64,000 nucleotides of DNA from positions 171,471 through 235,470 of the forward strand of contig NZ_JAXMOR010000003.1 in assembly GCF_034669705.1 (NCBI RefSeq), given 5' to 3'. The notes below the pieces were generated by a model that ran no database searches, was not told where the DNA came from, and was given only the letters and a program-made list of their open reading frames with translations. The stretch's first letter is position 1. Each line of letters starts with the position of its first letter. The position numbers and the translations under genes are program-made. The DNA is from Marinovum sp034669705. GTDB lineage: Bacteria > Pseudomonadota > Alphaproteobacteria > Rhodobacterales > Rhodobacteraceae. Positions 1-8,600 of the stretch are shown piece by piece.

Positions 1-1
1 C

Positions 2-82
2 GACCTCGCGCCGTTGGTGGCCTTCATCATCCTGATCTCGCTGCGGGATTTCATCCTGCCGGAGCTCTTCGGACTGATCTGA
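2..82 (+). CDS. C-terminal fragment of YggT-like small membrane protein
   Basis: The window opens inside a reading frame whose last 26 residues run from Asp-Leu-Ala-Pro to a TGA at 80-82. The fragment is hydrophobic (a transmembrane-like stretch of Val, Phe, Ile and Leu) and is followed by a short polar end. The DLAP-L-V motif followed by a membrane helix resembles the end of YggT-family integral membrane proteins, which have about 95 residues and are often next to housekeeping genes in Rhodobacteraceae. Too little is present for a firm call; any small membrane protein with a similar end would fit. Confidence 0.5.
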   Translation, partial: DLAPLVAFIILISLRDFILPELFGLI

Positions 83-337
83 TACGTCGCGCCGCGGAGC
101 GACTGCGCGCGTGGGGGCGATGCGACTGCCGTGTGGGCCACTTTATGCCCGCAAAGCCCGAAAGCCCGAAAGCGCACACAGGTGGCAGCCAAATCGCCGC
201 CGCTTGGGGGCGCAGGGGCAATCTGCCGGCCTTGTCTCCGCGCCGGACTACCCCCTGTCTGACCCTTGTTCACCGAATCTCAATGTGTGATTGTTGGGAT
301 CAGAGCAGTATGACACCAACCTAGCAGGTCTTGCCCC
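83..337. other. Intergenic region upstream of recQ
   Basis: This 255-nt gap has no convincing gene. It contains a short tandem repeat around 155-175 (AAGCCCGA twice, then a degenerate third copy). It must contain the recQ promoter, but I could not pick clear -35/-10 boxes. The ribosome binding site before the recQ ATG is weak (AGG about 9 nt upstream). Confidence 0.5.
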
Positions 338-2383
338 ATGGACGACGCCGCCACGCTATTGCGGGACGTGTTCGGATTCGACGGTTTCCGCCCCGGTCAG
401 GGCGAGATCGCCGAAGCCGTGGCCCGCGGCGAGAACGTGCTCGCCATCATGCCCACTGGCGGCGGCAAGTCGCTCTGCTTCCAGCTGCCCGCGCTGATGC
501 GCGACGGCGTGACCGTGGTGATCTCGCCGCTGATCGCGCTGATGCGCGACCAGGTGCGCGGGTTGCGCGAGGCCGGTGTCAACGCCGGCGCGCTGACCTC
601 CGGCAACACCCCGGAAGAGACCGAAGCGGTCTGGCAGGCGCTTGAGGCCGGCAGCCTGAAGCTGCTCTACCTCGCGCCTGAACGCCTGGCCGCGGGGGGC
701 ACGATGCAGATGCTGCGCCGGATCGGCGTCAGCTCGATCGCCGTCGACGAGGCCCATTGCGTCAGCCAGTGGGGCCATGACTTCCGCCCCGATTACCTGC
801 GCATCGGCGAGTTGCGCCGCGAACTGGGCGTGCCGCTCGCCGCCTTTACCGCCACCGCCGACCGCGAGACCCAGGACGAGATCGTCACCCGGCTGTTCGA
901 CGGCGAAGACCCGGCGCGCTTCCTGCGCGGTTTCGACCGGCCCAACATCCACCTCGCCTTTCAGCCCAAGGACAGCCCGCGCCGGCAGATCCTTGATTTC
1001 GCCGCCGCCCGCCGCGGCCAGTCGGGCATCGTCTATTGCGGCACCCGCGCCAAGACCGAAGGTCTGTCGCGGGCCCTGTCGGAGGATGGCCACACCGCGT
1101 GCTTCTATCACGGCGGCATGGAGGCCGAGGACCGGCGCATCGTCGAGACCCGCTTTGCCCGCGAAGACGGGTTGATCGTCGTCGCCACCGTGGCCTTCGG
1201 CATGGGCGTCGACAAGCCTGACATCCGCTGGGTCGCCCATGCCGACCTGCCGAAATCGATCGAGGCCTACTATCAGGAAATCGGCCGCGCCGGGCGCGAT
1301 GGCGGGCCGGCCGAGACGCTGACCCTCTTTGGCCCCGATGACATCCGACTGCGCCGCACTCAGATCGACGAGGGGCTGGCCCCGCCGGAGCGCCGCGCCG
1401 CCGATCATGGCCGGCTCAACGCGCTGCTGGGGCTGGCCGAGGCGCTGGAGTGCCGCCGCAAGACGCTGCTGGGCTATTTTGGCGAGACGGCCGAGGCCTG
1501 CGGCCATTGCGATCTCTGCCAGACCCCGGTCGAGACCTTCGATGCCACCGAGGCGGTGCGCAAGGCGCTTTCGGCGGCGCTGCGCACCGGCGAATGGTTC
1601 GGCGCCGGCCACCTGATCGACATCGTGATGGGCAACGAGACAGATAAAGTGCGCCAGAAGGGTCATGACCAGCTGCCCACCTTCGGGGTGGGCCGCGAGT
1701 TCGACAAGCGCGGCTGGCAGGCGGTGTTCCGACAGATGATGGGCCATGACCTGATGCGCCCCGATCCCGAACGCCACGGCGCCCTGCGGATGACTGAGGC
1801 GGCGCGGCCGATCCTGCGCGGCGAGGCCGCGATCACCCTGCGCCGCGACACCATCGCCAAGGCACAGGCCAAGCGCCGGCCCGCCGTCAAGGCGATGGTC
1901 AATGAAGAGGACGCGCCGCTGCTGTCGGCGCTCAAGGCCAAGCGGCGGGCGCTGGCCGAGGCGGCCTCGGTGCCGGCCTATATCATCTTCAACGACCGCA
2001 CTCTGATCGAGATGGCCGAGACCCGGCCCGCGAGCCTCGACGAGATGGCGCGGATCTCGGGTGTCGGGGCCAAGAAGCTCGACAGCTACGGCGCCGAGTT
2101 CCTCTCGGTGATCACCGGCGCCGGCGAGGAGATGCACCCCAGCCGCCGCAAGCTGGCCGGGCGCGATGCCGGCTCGGTCTATGACCGTCTGATGCAGGTG
2201 CAGGCCGATCTGGCGCGCGGCACCTGCGGCACCGAGAAGCCACTGTCCTGCTCGGCCTCGCTGCTGGCCAAGGTGGCCGAGCGCCGGCCGGCCGCGACAG
2301 ACGAGCTCGAACGGCTGCTGGGCGAGCGGCGGACGGAACGTTTCGGCGCCGCCTTTCTGGACGTTCTGCGCGAAGCCTCCTAA
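338..2383 (+). CDS. recQ: ATP-dependent DNA helicase RecQ
   Basis: This is a superfamily 2 3'-5' DNA helicase that acts in recombinational repair and restart of stalled forks. The 681-residue protein has the full family layout. Walker A is TGGGKS near residue 40-45, the DEAH box is at about 137-140 followed by the RecQ-specific CVSQWGHDFRPDY loop, and the C-terminal half of the helicase has the arginine-finger region around GRAGRDG. The four zinc cysteines of the RecQ-Ct domain lie near residues 371-393 (C..., then CGHCDLC). A winged-helix segment and an HRDC domain (about 525-600) follow. The length suits family members with one HRDC plus a C-terminal extension. It is followed 24 nt later by yaaA on the same strand, so the two may share a transcript. 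Confidence 0.97.
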   Translation: MDDAATLLRDVFGFDGFRPGQGEIAEAVARGENVLAIMPTGGGKSLCFQLPALMRDGVTVVISPLIALMRDQVRGLREAGVNAGALTSGNTPEETEAVWQALEAGSLKLLYLAPERLAAGGTMQMLRRIGVSSIAVDEAHCVSQWGHDFRPDYLRIGELRRELGVPLAAFTATADRETQDEIVTRLFDGEDPARFLRGFDRPNIHLAFQPKDSPRRQILDFAAARRGQSGIVYCGTRAKTEGLSRALSEDGHTACFYHGGMEAEDRRIVETRFAREDGLIVVATVAFGMGVDKPDIRWVAHADLPKSIEAYYQEIGRAGRDGGPAETLTLFGPDDIRLRRTQIDEGLAPPERRAADHGRLNALLGLAEALECRRKTLLGYFGETAEACGHCDLCQTPVETFDATEAVRKALSAALRTGEWFGAGHLIDIVMGNETDKVRQKGHDQLPTFGVGREFDKRGWQAVFRQMMGHDLMRPDPERHGALRMTEAARPILRGEAAITLRRDTIAKAQAKRRPAVKAMVNEEDAPLLSALKAKRRALAEAASVPAYIIFNDRTLIEMAETRPASLDEMARISGVGAKKLDSYGAEFLSVITGAGEEMHPSRRKLAGRDAGSVYDRLMQVQADLARGTCGTEKPLSCSASLLAKVAERRPAATDELERLLGERRTERFGAAFLDVLREAS

Positions 2384-2407
2384 ATCCGGTCGAAACGGAG
2401 GGATGCG

Positions 2408-3178
2408 ATGCTTGTGGTGATTTCCCCGGCCAAGCGGCTGGACTGGTCAGAGGTCGATGTCGAGACGACCGAACCTGCGATGCAGGACGAGGCGCTGCGG
2501 CTGGTCAAGACCGCGCGCAACCTGACGCTCGGTGACCTCAAGGCGCTGATGGAGCTGTCGGACGACCTGGCCAGGCTCAACCGCGACCGGTTCAAGGTCT
2601 TCGAAGAGGCTCCTGCGCCAGAGGCCACCCGGCCGGCGATCTTCGGCTTTGCCGGCGACACTTATCAGGGGCTCGAGGCGCGTACGCTGGACCCTGACGA
2701 GCTGCGGTTTGCGCAGGATCACCTGCGGGTGCTGTCCGGGCTCTACGGCGTGCTGCGGCCGCGCGACGCGATCCAGCCCTACCGGCTGGAAATGGGTTCG
2801 CGACTCAAGACCCGGCGCGGCAGCAACCTCTATCATTTCTGGGGCGACCGCATCGCCCGGGCGCTGAACGCCCAGGCCCAGGCCACCGGCAGCGCGGTGC
2901 TGGTGAATTGTGCCAGCCAGGAGTATTTCGGTGCGGTCGACCTCAAGGCGCTGAAGCCCCGGGTGGTGACGCCGCAGTTCTATGACATGAAGAACGGCCA
3001 GCCGAAGATCATCAGCTTCTTTGCCAAGAAGGCGCGCGGCGCCATGGCGCGCTATGTGGTGCAGAACCGGCTGCGCGCGCCGGAAGACCTGCTGGGCTTC
3101 GACCTTGGCGGGTATCGCCACAGCGAAGCGCTCTCGGCGCCGGACAGGCCGGCCTTTCTGCACGACGACCGGGGCTGA
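2408..3178 (+). CDS. yaaA: Peroxide stress protein YaaA (DUF328 family)
   Basis: The 256-residue protein starts with MLVVISPAKRLDW, the hallmark N-terminus of the YaaA family, and is the usual length. It contains the conserved FxGDTYQGL and YGVLRP segments around residues 80-120 and the NCASQEYF motif near 160-170. In E. coli, YaaA is induced by OxyR and limits free intracellular iron, protecting DNA during peroxide stress; the mechanism here is inferred from that. A GGAGG-like ribosome binding site lies just upstream. An out-of-frame ATG five bases earlier (2403) is not used because only the 2408 frame gives the family N-terminus. Position behind recQ fits a DNA-damage/oxidative stress grouping. 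Confidence 0.95.
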   Translation: MLVVISPAKRLDWSEVDVETTEPAMQDEALRLVKTARNLTLGDLKALMELSDDLARLNRDRFKVFEEAPAPEATRPAIFGFAGDTYQGLEARTLDPDELRFAQDHLRVLSGLYGVLRPRDAIQPYRLEMGSRLKTRRGSNLYHFWGDRIARALNAQAQATGSAVLVNCASQEYFGAVDLKALKPRVVTPQFYDMKNGQPKIISFFAKKARGAMARYVVQNRLRAPEDLLGFDLGGYRHSEALSAPDRPAFLHDDRG

Positions 3179-3251
3179 CGGGCCTCGTGGTCTCCGGGCC
3201 TTTAACCTTCCGTTAACCTTCCTGGTGTCGTCGTGCCTGCGCACGCCGATC

Positions 3252-3305
3252 GGGCGGGGGGCGCTGCCCCCCGGACCCCCCGGAGTTCATCTGGCAAGAT
3301 GAAGC
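3252..3305. repeat. Intergenic hairpin repeat, family B, copy 1
   Basis: A G6-CGCTG-C6 hairpin at 3256-3272 is followed by a C-run and a CCGGAG..CATCTGGCAAGATGAA tail ending near 3303. The same hairpin-plus-tail layout occurs at 17834-17888 and, with a variant tail, at 58130-58190 and inverted at 58307-58365. This copy lies between the convergent ends of yaaA and the hybrid kinase, so it may also terminate transcription from one or both sides. Confidence 0.7.
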
Positions 3306-3330
3306 AGCGGGTCGGGCTGCGGGGCGGCGG

Positions 3331-5517
3331 TCAGCCTGCCTTGATCGCGTCTGGATTTGGCGCATATCTGCTCAGCATTTCCTCGATGGCGGCGCGTTTC
3401 AGTGGCTTGGTGATGTAATCGTCGAGCCCGGCCGCCAGCAGCGCCTCGCGGTCGCCGGTCATGGCATGGGCGGTGCAGGCGATGATCGGGGTGCGGTGGC
3501 CGCTGCCCTCCTCGAGCCGGCGGATCTCGCGGGTGGCCTGCTTGCCGTCCATCTCCGGCATCGAGATGTCCATGAAGATCACCTCTGGCCTGAGGTCGCG
3601 GAAGGCGGCCACCGCCTCGCGCCCGTTGTTGGCGAACTGCAGCTCGACCGGCAGCGATTTGACCATCTTGCGAAATACCAACTGGTTGGTCCTGTTGTCC
3701 TCGGCCAGCAGGATCCGCAACTGCGCGCCGGTGGCCGCGTCCGGCGCGGCGGGCGGGGCGCGTGGCGGCGGAGCGGGCGCGGCGGGTGGCGCCGAGGTGA
3801 CGCCGCTGAGCACGTCGAACAGCCTGCCTCGCGGCACCGGCTTTTGCAGCACGGCATGGAGATGGCGCGCCGCCGGGTCCTGATCGGCGAAGCCGGTGTT
3901 GGAGCTGAGCATGACGATCGGCATCTGGTGACCGGCGGCGCGCAGCGCCTCGGCCAGTTCCGGGCCGTCCAAATCGGGCATGTTGTGATCGGTCAGCACC
4001 AGGTCGAAGTCCGCGCCCCGCGCCACCTGGTCGAGCGCCTCGCGGCCGCTGGCGCAGCTTGCGGTCTCGACCTGCATCACCTGCAGCTGCTTTTGCAGGA
4101 TCAGCCGGTTGACCGGCTGGTCGTCGACGATCAACACCCGGCGCACATGGCGCGGCAGCACCGGCGGCTGCACGGTTTCGCCCGACGGGCAGGGCAGGGT
4201 GAGGTTGAAGCCAAAGCTCGAACCCTCGCCCGGCACGCTGTCGACCCAGACCTCGCCGCCCATCAGTCCGAGCAGCCGCTTGGTGATCGTCAGCCCCAGG
4301 CCGGTGCCCTCGAACTTGCGGTTGCGGTCGGTCTCGACCTGGTTGAACTCGCCAAAGACATGGCCGAGCTTGTCCGGCGCGATGCCGATCCCGGTGTCCT
4401 CGACCGTGACATGCACCGCCGAGGTGCCATCGTCGCGCGGCACCCCGACCACCCGGGTGAGCACATGACCCTGAAGGGTGAATTTCACCGCGTTGCCGAT
4501 GATATTGGTCAGCACCTGGCGGATGCGCCCCGGATCGCCGACGAATTGCGTCGGCAGGAAGATGTCGTAGTCGACCAGCAGCTCGATCCCCTTGTCGCGC
4601 GCGGCGGGCTGCAGCAGCATGACGATCTCGTGGATCGCGCGTTCCAGATCGAAGGGCTCGGGGTGCAGCTCCAGCTTGTCGGCCTCGATCTTGGAATAGT
4701 CGAGCACGTCGTTGATGATCACCAGCAGCGCCTCGCCGGAGCTGCGCATGGTGTTGACGTAGAGCCGCTGCTCCTCGGTCAGCTCGGTGTCGGTCAGCAG
4801 CTCGGCCATGCCGATCACGCCGTTCATCGGGGTACGGATCTCATGGCTCATGTTGGCGAGAAAGGCCGATTTGGCGCGGTTCGCCGCCTCGGCCCGGTTG
4901 CGCGCCCGGCGCAGGTTTTTCTCATATCGGATGGTCTCGGTGATGTTCGACACCATGCTGACCACGTCGCCGGCCTCGCCGCGCCGGTCGTGCACCTTGA
5001 TGTAACTGTCGTTCCACAGCCGCAGGGTCACCGGGTCGGGGCTGGGCAGCTGCCAGCGGTTCAGCATCATCGCGCGCCAGTCCGCCGCCGTCAGGTCGCC
5101 GGTGTCGATGATGCCCTCCTCGGTGAGCAGCTGCAGAATGCGGGCAAAGGACACGCCGGGCTGGATCTCGTCGATGCCCTCGAACACCGAGAGATAGGCG
5201 GAATTGGCGAAGATCAGGCAGTGGCTGGCGTCGAAGAAGGCAAAGCCGTCCTCGATCGTCTCGACCGCCTGGCCGAGCCGGCGTTCGGCGACCTCGAGGT
5301 TCTGGGTGGCGCGGGAGAGATCGGATTTCACCCGCTGGTTCTCGTCGCGCACGGTGGCCACTTCGGCGCGTTTCTCGACGATCTCCTCGCTCAGCGCGCG
5401 GGCGTGGTGGCCGAGCTTGCGGTTGGCGGCAAAGAGCTCGGCCTGCTTGAGCTCGAGCAGGCGCTCCGCCGCGAGGCGGGCGCGGCGTTCCTCGGCAAGT
5501 TTGCTGGCGAGACTCAT
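3331..5517 (-). CDS. Hybrid sensor histidine kinase with two receiver domains
   Basis: This is a predicted cytoplasmic sensor kinase of about 728 residues. From the N-terminus it has a coiled coil rich in Glu/Arg (1-85), a PAS domain (about 90-200), a HisKA domain with the phospho-acceptor His near residue 225 in an N-M-S-H-E-I-R-T-P motif, and an HATPase with DTGIGI and GTGLGL boxes (about 270-440). Two receivers follow: the first with LIVDD near 460 and acceptor TDHNMPD near 511, the second with LLAED near 600 and acceptor MDISMPEMDG near 649. No transmembrane segment is seen. The longest frame opens at 5697 inside the divergent gene. I start at the ATG at 5515-5517, because the extra 60 residues are Pro/Arg-rich, unlike a domain, and overlap the neighbour. 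The input signal is unknown. Confidence 0.93.
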   Translation of the reverse strand: MSLASKLAEERRARLAAERLLELKQAELFAANRKLGHHARALSEEIVEKRAEVATVRDENQRVKSDLSRATQNLEVAERRLGQAVETIEDGFAFFDASHCLIFANSAYLSVFEGIDEIQPGVSFARILQLLTEEGIIDTGDLTAADWRAMMLNRWQLPSPDPVTLRLWNDSYIKVHDRRGEAGDVVSMVSNITETIRYEKNLRRARNRAEAANRAKSAFLANMSHEIRTPMNGVIGMAELLTDTELTEEQRLYVNTMRSSGEALLVIINDVLDYSKIEADKLELHPEPFDLERAIHEIVMLLQPAARDKGIELLVDYDIFLPTQFVGDPGRIRQVLTNIIGNAVKFTLQGHVLTRVVGVPRDDGTSAVHVTVEDTGIGIAPDKLGHVFGEFNQVETDRNRKFEGTGLGLTITKRLLGLMGGEVWVDSVPGEGSSFGFNLTLPCPSGETVQPPVLPRHVRRVLIVDDQPVNRLILQKQLQVMQVETASCASGREALDQVARGADFDLVLTDHNMPDLDGPELAEALRAAGHQMPIVMLSSNTGFADQDPAARHLHAVLQKPVPRGRLFDVLSGVTSAPPAAPAPPPRAPPAAPDAATGAQLRILLAEDNRTNQLVFRKMVKSLPVELQFANNGREAVAAFRDLRPEVIFMDISMPEMDGKQATREIRRLEEGSGHRTPIIACTAHAMTGDREALLAAGLDDYITKPLKRAAIEEMLSRYAPNPDAIKAG

Positions 5518-5680
5518 CGCCCGGCTCCGGAAATGCTGCGGCTCATTCCCGGCACCTTGGCGAAAAGGGGTGAACAACTGCTTAAACGCCGGCCACGGCC
5601 GGGCCCCGCAGCCCGGCGGGAATCGTTGCCAGAGCGGCGGGCGGCATGAGACAGTGCCGGCATTGACCGGAGGATTTTGA

Positions 5681-8600
5681 ATGCGCCGTTTGCTCACCGC
5701 CCTGTCTTTTGCCCTCAGTGCCGCGCCTGCCTTGGCGCAGGATGTCCTGCCAGAGCGGCGGGTGGTGGTGTCGCGTGACGTGGATTTCTACGGCGCCGAT
5801 CTGCAGGCGCTGTTCGACACCTCGCTCGAGGCCTGCCAGCGGATCTGCCTGGCGGACCCGGCCTGTGCTGCCTTCACCTTCAACAACCGCTCGAACGCCT
5901 GTTTCCCGAAATCCGCGGTCAGCGAACGGCTGGAGTACGAGGGCGCGCTTTCTGGCATGGTGCTGGCGACCGACCCTGCGGTGGCTCAGGGGGCCGTGGC
6001 GCGGGCCGAGGATCTGGGCTTCCTGTCGCAAGCCGATCTCGATGCCGCCCTGGCCCAGGCCCGGGGGCTCGGTGCGCTGCACATGGGGGGCAAGTGGACC
6101 GTCGAGGCATTGCTGCAGGCAACGCGCGACCAGGAGGCGGCGGGCAACCCGGCCAATGCGCTGCACTGGACCGGCGCGGCGCTGGCACAAAGCGATGCCG
6201 GCGATCTCTGGGTCGACTATGGCCGTCTGGCGCTCGCCGGCGGCGCGGCCGACGATGCGGGCGAGCGGCTTTCCGCGATGGCGCTCTCGGCCGCGGTCAA
6301 CGGCTACCTGCGAGCTGCCTCCGATCCCGGCCGCATTGCCGCGCTGCTGCTGCTGGCCGAGGCGCTGGAGGCCGAGGGGCGCGGGGCCGACATGCTGCCG
6401 GCGCTGCGGCTGGCCGAGACGATCGCGCCGCGCGGTGACGTCACTGCGGCGCTGGAGGCGGCGCTTGGCAAATACGGTTTCCGGATCATCGACCACCGCA
6501 CCGAGAGCGACCGCGCCGAGCCGCGGATCTGCGTCGAATTCTCGGAGGACCTGCAGCGCGCCGGGCTCGATTACACGCCCTATGTACAGCTGCCCGACCC
6601 CGGGCTCGTGGTCAGCGCCACCGAACGCGACATCTGCATCGGCGGCGTACGGCACGGCGCGCGCTATCAGCTGAGTTTCCGAAGCGGCCTGCCGGCGGCC
6701 TCCGGCGAGCAGCTCGCAGGTGACGTGACGATCACGCAATATGTCCGCGACCGCGCGCCTGCAGTGGCCTTTCGCGGCCGGGCCTACGTGCTGCCACGCG
6801 CCGCCGGGGCCGGTCTGCCGATCGAGACGGTGAACCTGTCAGAGGTCGACCTGACCCTGCGCCGGGTCTCCGACCGCAACCTGCTGCGCGCGATCCAGGA
6901 CAGCTATTTCGGCGCGCCGATGGGCAGTTACGCCGAGCGCCGCTTCGAGCAGGAGGTCGGCGAGACGATCTGGCAGGGCACGGCCGAAGTCGAGAGCCGG
7001 CTGAACGCCGATGTCACCACCAGGCTGCCGGTCGGAGAGCTGCTGGCGGATCAGGCGGCGGGGATCTATGCGCTCACCGCGCGGGTGCCGGGGGCGGATG
7101 AATATTCCGACGACCGGGCGACGCAATGGTTCGTGCTCTCCGACCTCGGGCTGGCGAGCCTGTCGGGGACCGACGGGTTGCATGTCTTTCTGCGCGGCCT
7201 TGGAGATGCGGCACCGCGCGAGGGCGTCACCGTGCAGCTGATTTCACAGGCCAACCGGGTGCTGGCCGAGGCCGAGACCGATGCCTCCGGGCACATACGC
7301 TTTGACCCCGGCCTGACCCGTGGCACCCAGGGTTCGGCGCCGGCGCTTCTGGTGGCCAAGACCGGCGATGACATCGCCTTTTTGTCGCTGCAGGACCCTG
7401 GGTTCGACCTGTCCGACCGCGGTGTCGAGGGGCGCGAGCCGGCCGGTCCGGTCGATGTCTTCCTCGCCACCGACCGCGGTGCCTATCGTGCCGGCGAGGT
7501 GATCCATGTCACGGCGCTGGCCCGCGATGCCCAGGCGCGTGCGATCGAGGGGCTGCCGCTTGTCGCCGTGCTGACCCGTCCCGACGGGGTGGAATACGCC
7601 CGCCATCTGTCGAGCGACGGCACGGCCGGCGGGCATGTCTTCGCGATGCCGCTGGGCGCCTCGGTGCCGCTCGGCACCTGGCGGATCGCTTTGCATGCCG
7701 ATCCGCAGACCCCGGCGCTGGCGACGCAGGCCGTGCTGGTCGAGGATTTTCTGCCCGAGCGGATCGACTTCGACCTTGCATTGCCAGAGGGCCGGCTGAC
7801 CGCGGCCGACCGCCCCGAGCTCACCGTCGAGGCGCGCTACCTGTTCGGCGCGCCGGGGGCTGATCTGCCGGCCGAGGTGCGTCTGCGGCTGACCCGGGCC
7901 GAGGAGATCGACGGCTGGCCGGGGTTCCGCTTTGGCCGCCATGACGTGGCGTTCGAGCCGCGCACCGAGTATCTCGAGGGCGATCTGCGCACCGATGCCA
8001 GCGGCCGGCTGGTGACGCCGCTGAGCTTTCCGGAGGTTTTTGGCGAGGCCGCCGGACTGCCGCTGCAGGCCGAGGTTGTCGTCAGCCTTTCGGAAGGTTC
8101 CGGCCGCCCGGTGGAGCGCCGGCTGACCCGCGAACTGGCCACCTCGGGCCCGGTGATCGGCATCAACCCGCTGTTCGACGGCGTGCTGCAGGAGGGCGCA
8201 GAGGCGCGCTTTCGGCTGATCGGTCTGGATGGGGCCGGGGCGGCGACCGCGATGCCGGTGCGCTGGCGGCTCGACCGGGTGGAGACGCGCTACGAGTGGT
8301 ACCAGCTGCACGGCCAGTGGAACTGGGAGCCGGTGGTGAGCCGCAGCGCGGTCGCGGACGGCGAGGTGACATTGGGCACCGCGCCGGTTGAGATCGGCGC
8401 CGACGTCGGTTGGGGCCAGTACGAGCTGGTGGTGGAACGGACGGGCGGAAATTACGTCGCCGCCTCGACCGCGTTCTGGGCCGGATGGTACGCGCCGGCC
8501 GAGACCGCCGAGACCCCCGACATGCTCGAGCTCTCGCTCGACAAACCCGCCTATCGCCCGGGCGAGACCGCCACCCTGCGGCTGGTGCCGCGTCATGCCG

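Noticed and set aside
133..324. 63-residue open frame upstream of recQ
   Set aside because: No ribosome binding site and low-complexity composition; no sign of a protein family.
3466..5649. Long open frame antisense to the hybrid kinase
   Set aside because: The opposite strand carries intact PAS, HisKA, HATPase and receiver motifs; this frame has none.
5518..5697. N-terminal extension of the hybrid kinase to 5697
   Set aside because: The added 60 residues are not domain-like and would overlap the divergent macroglobulin signal peptide. The ATG at 5515-5517 is better.
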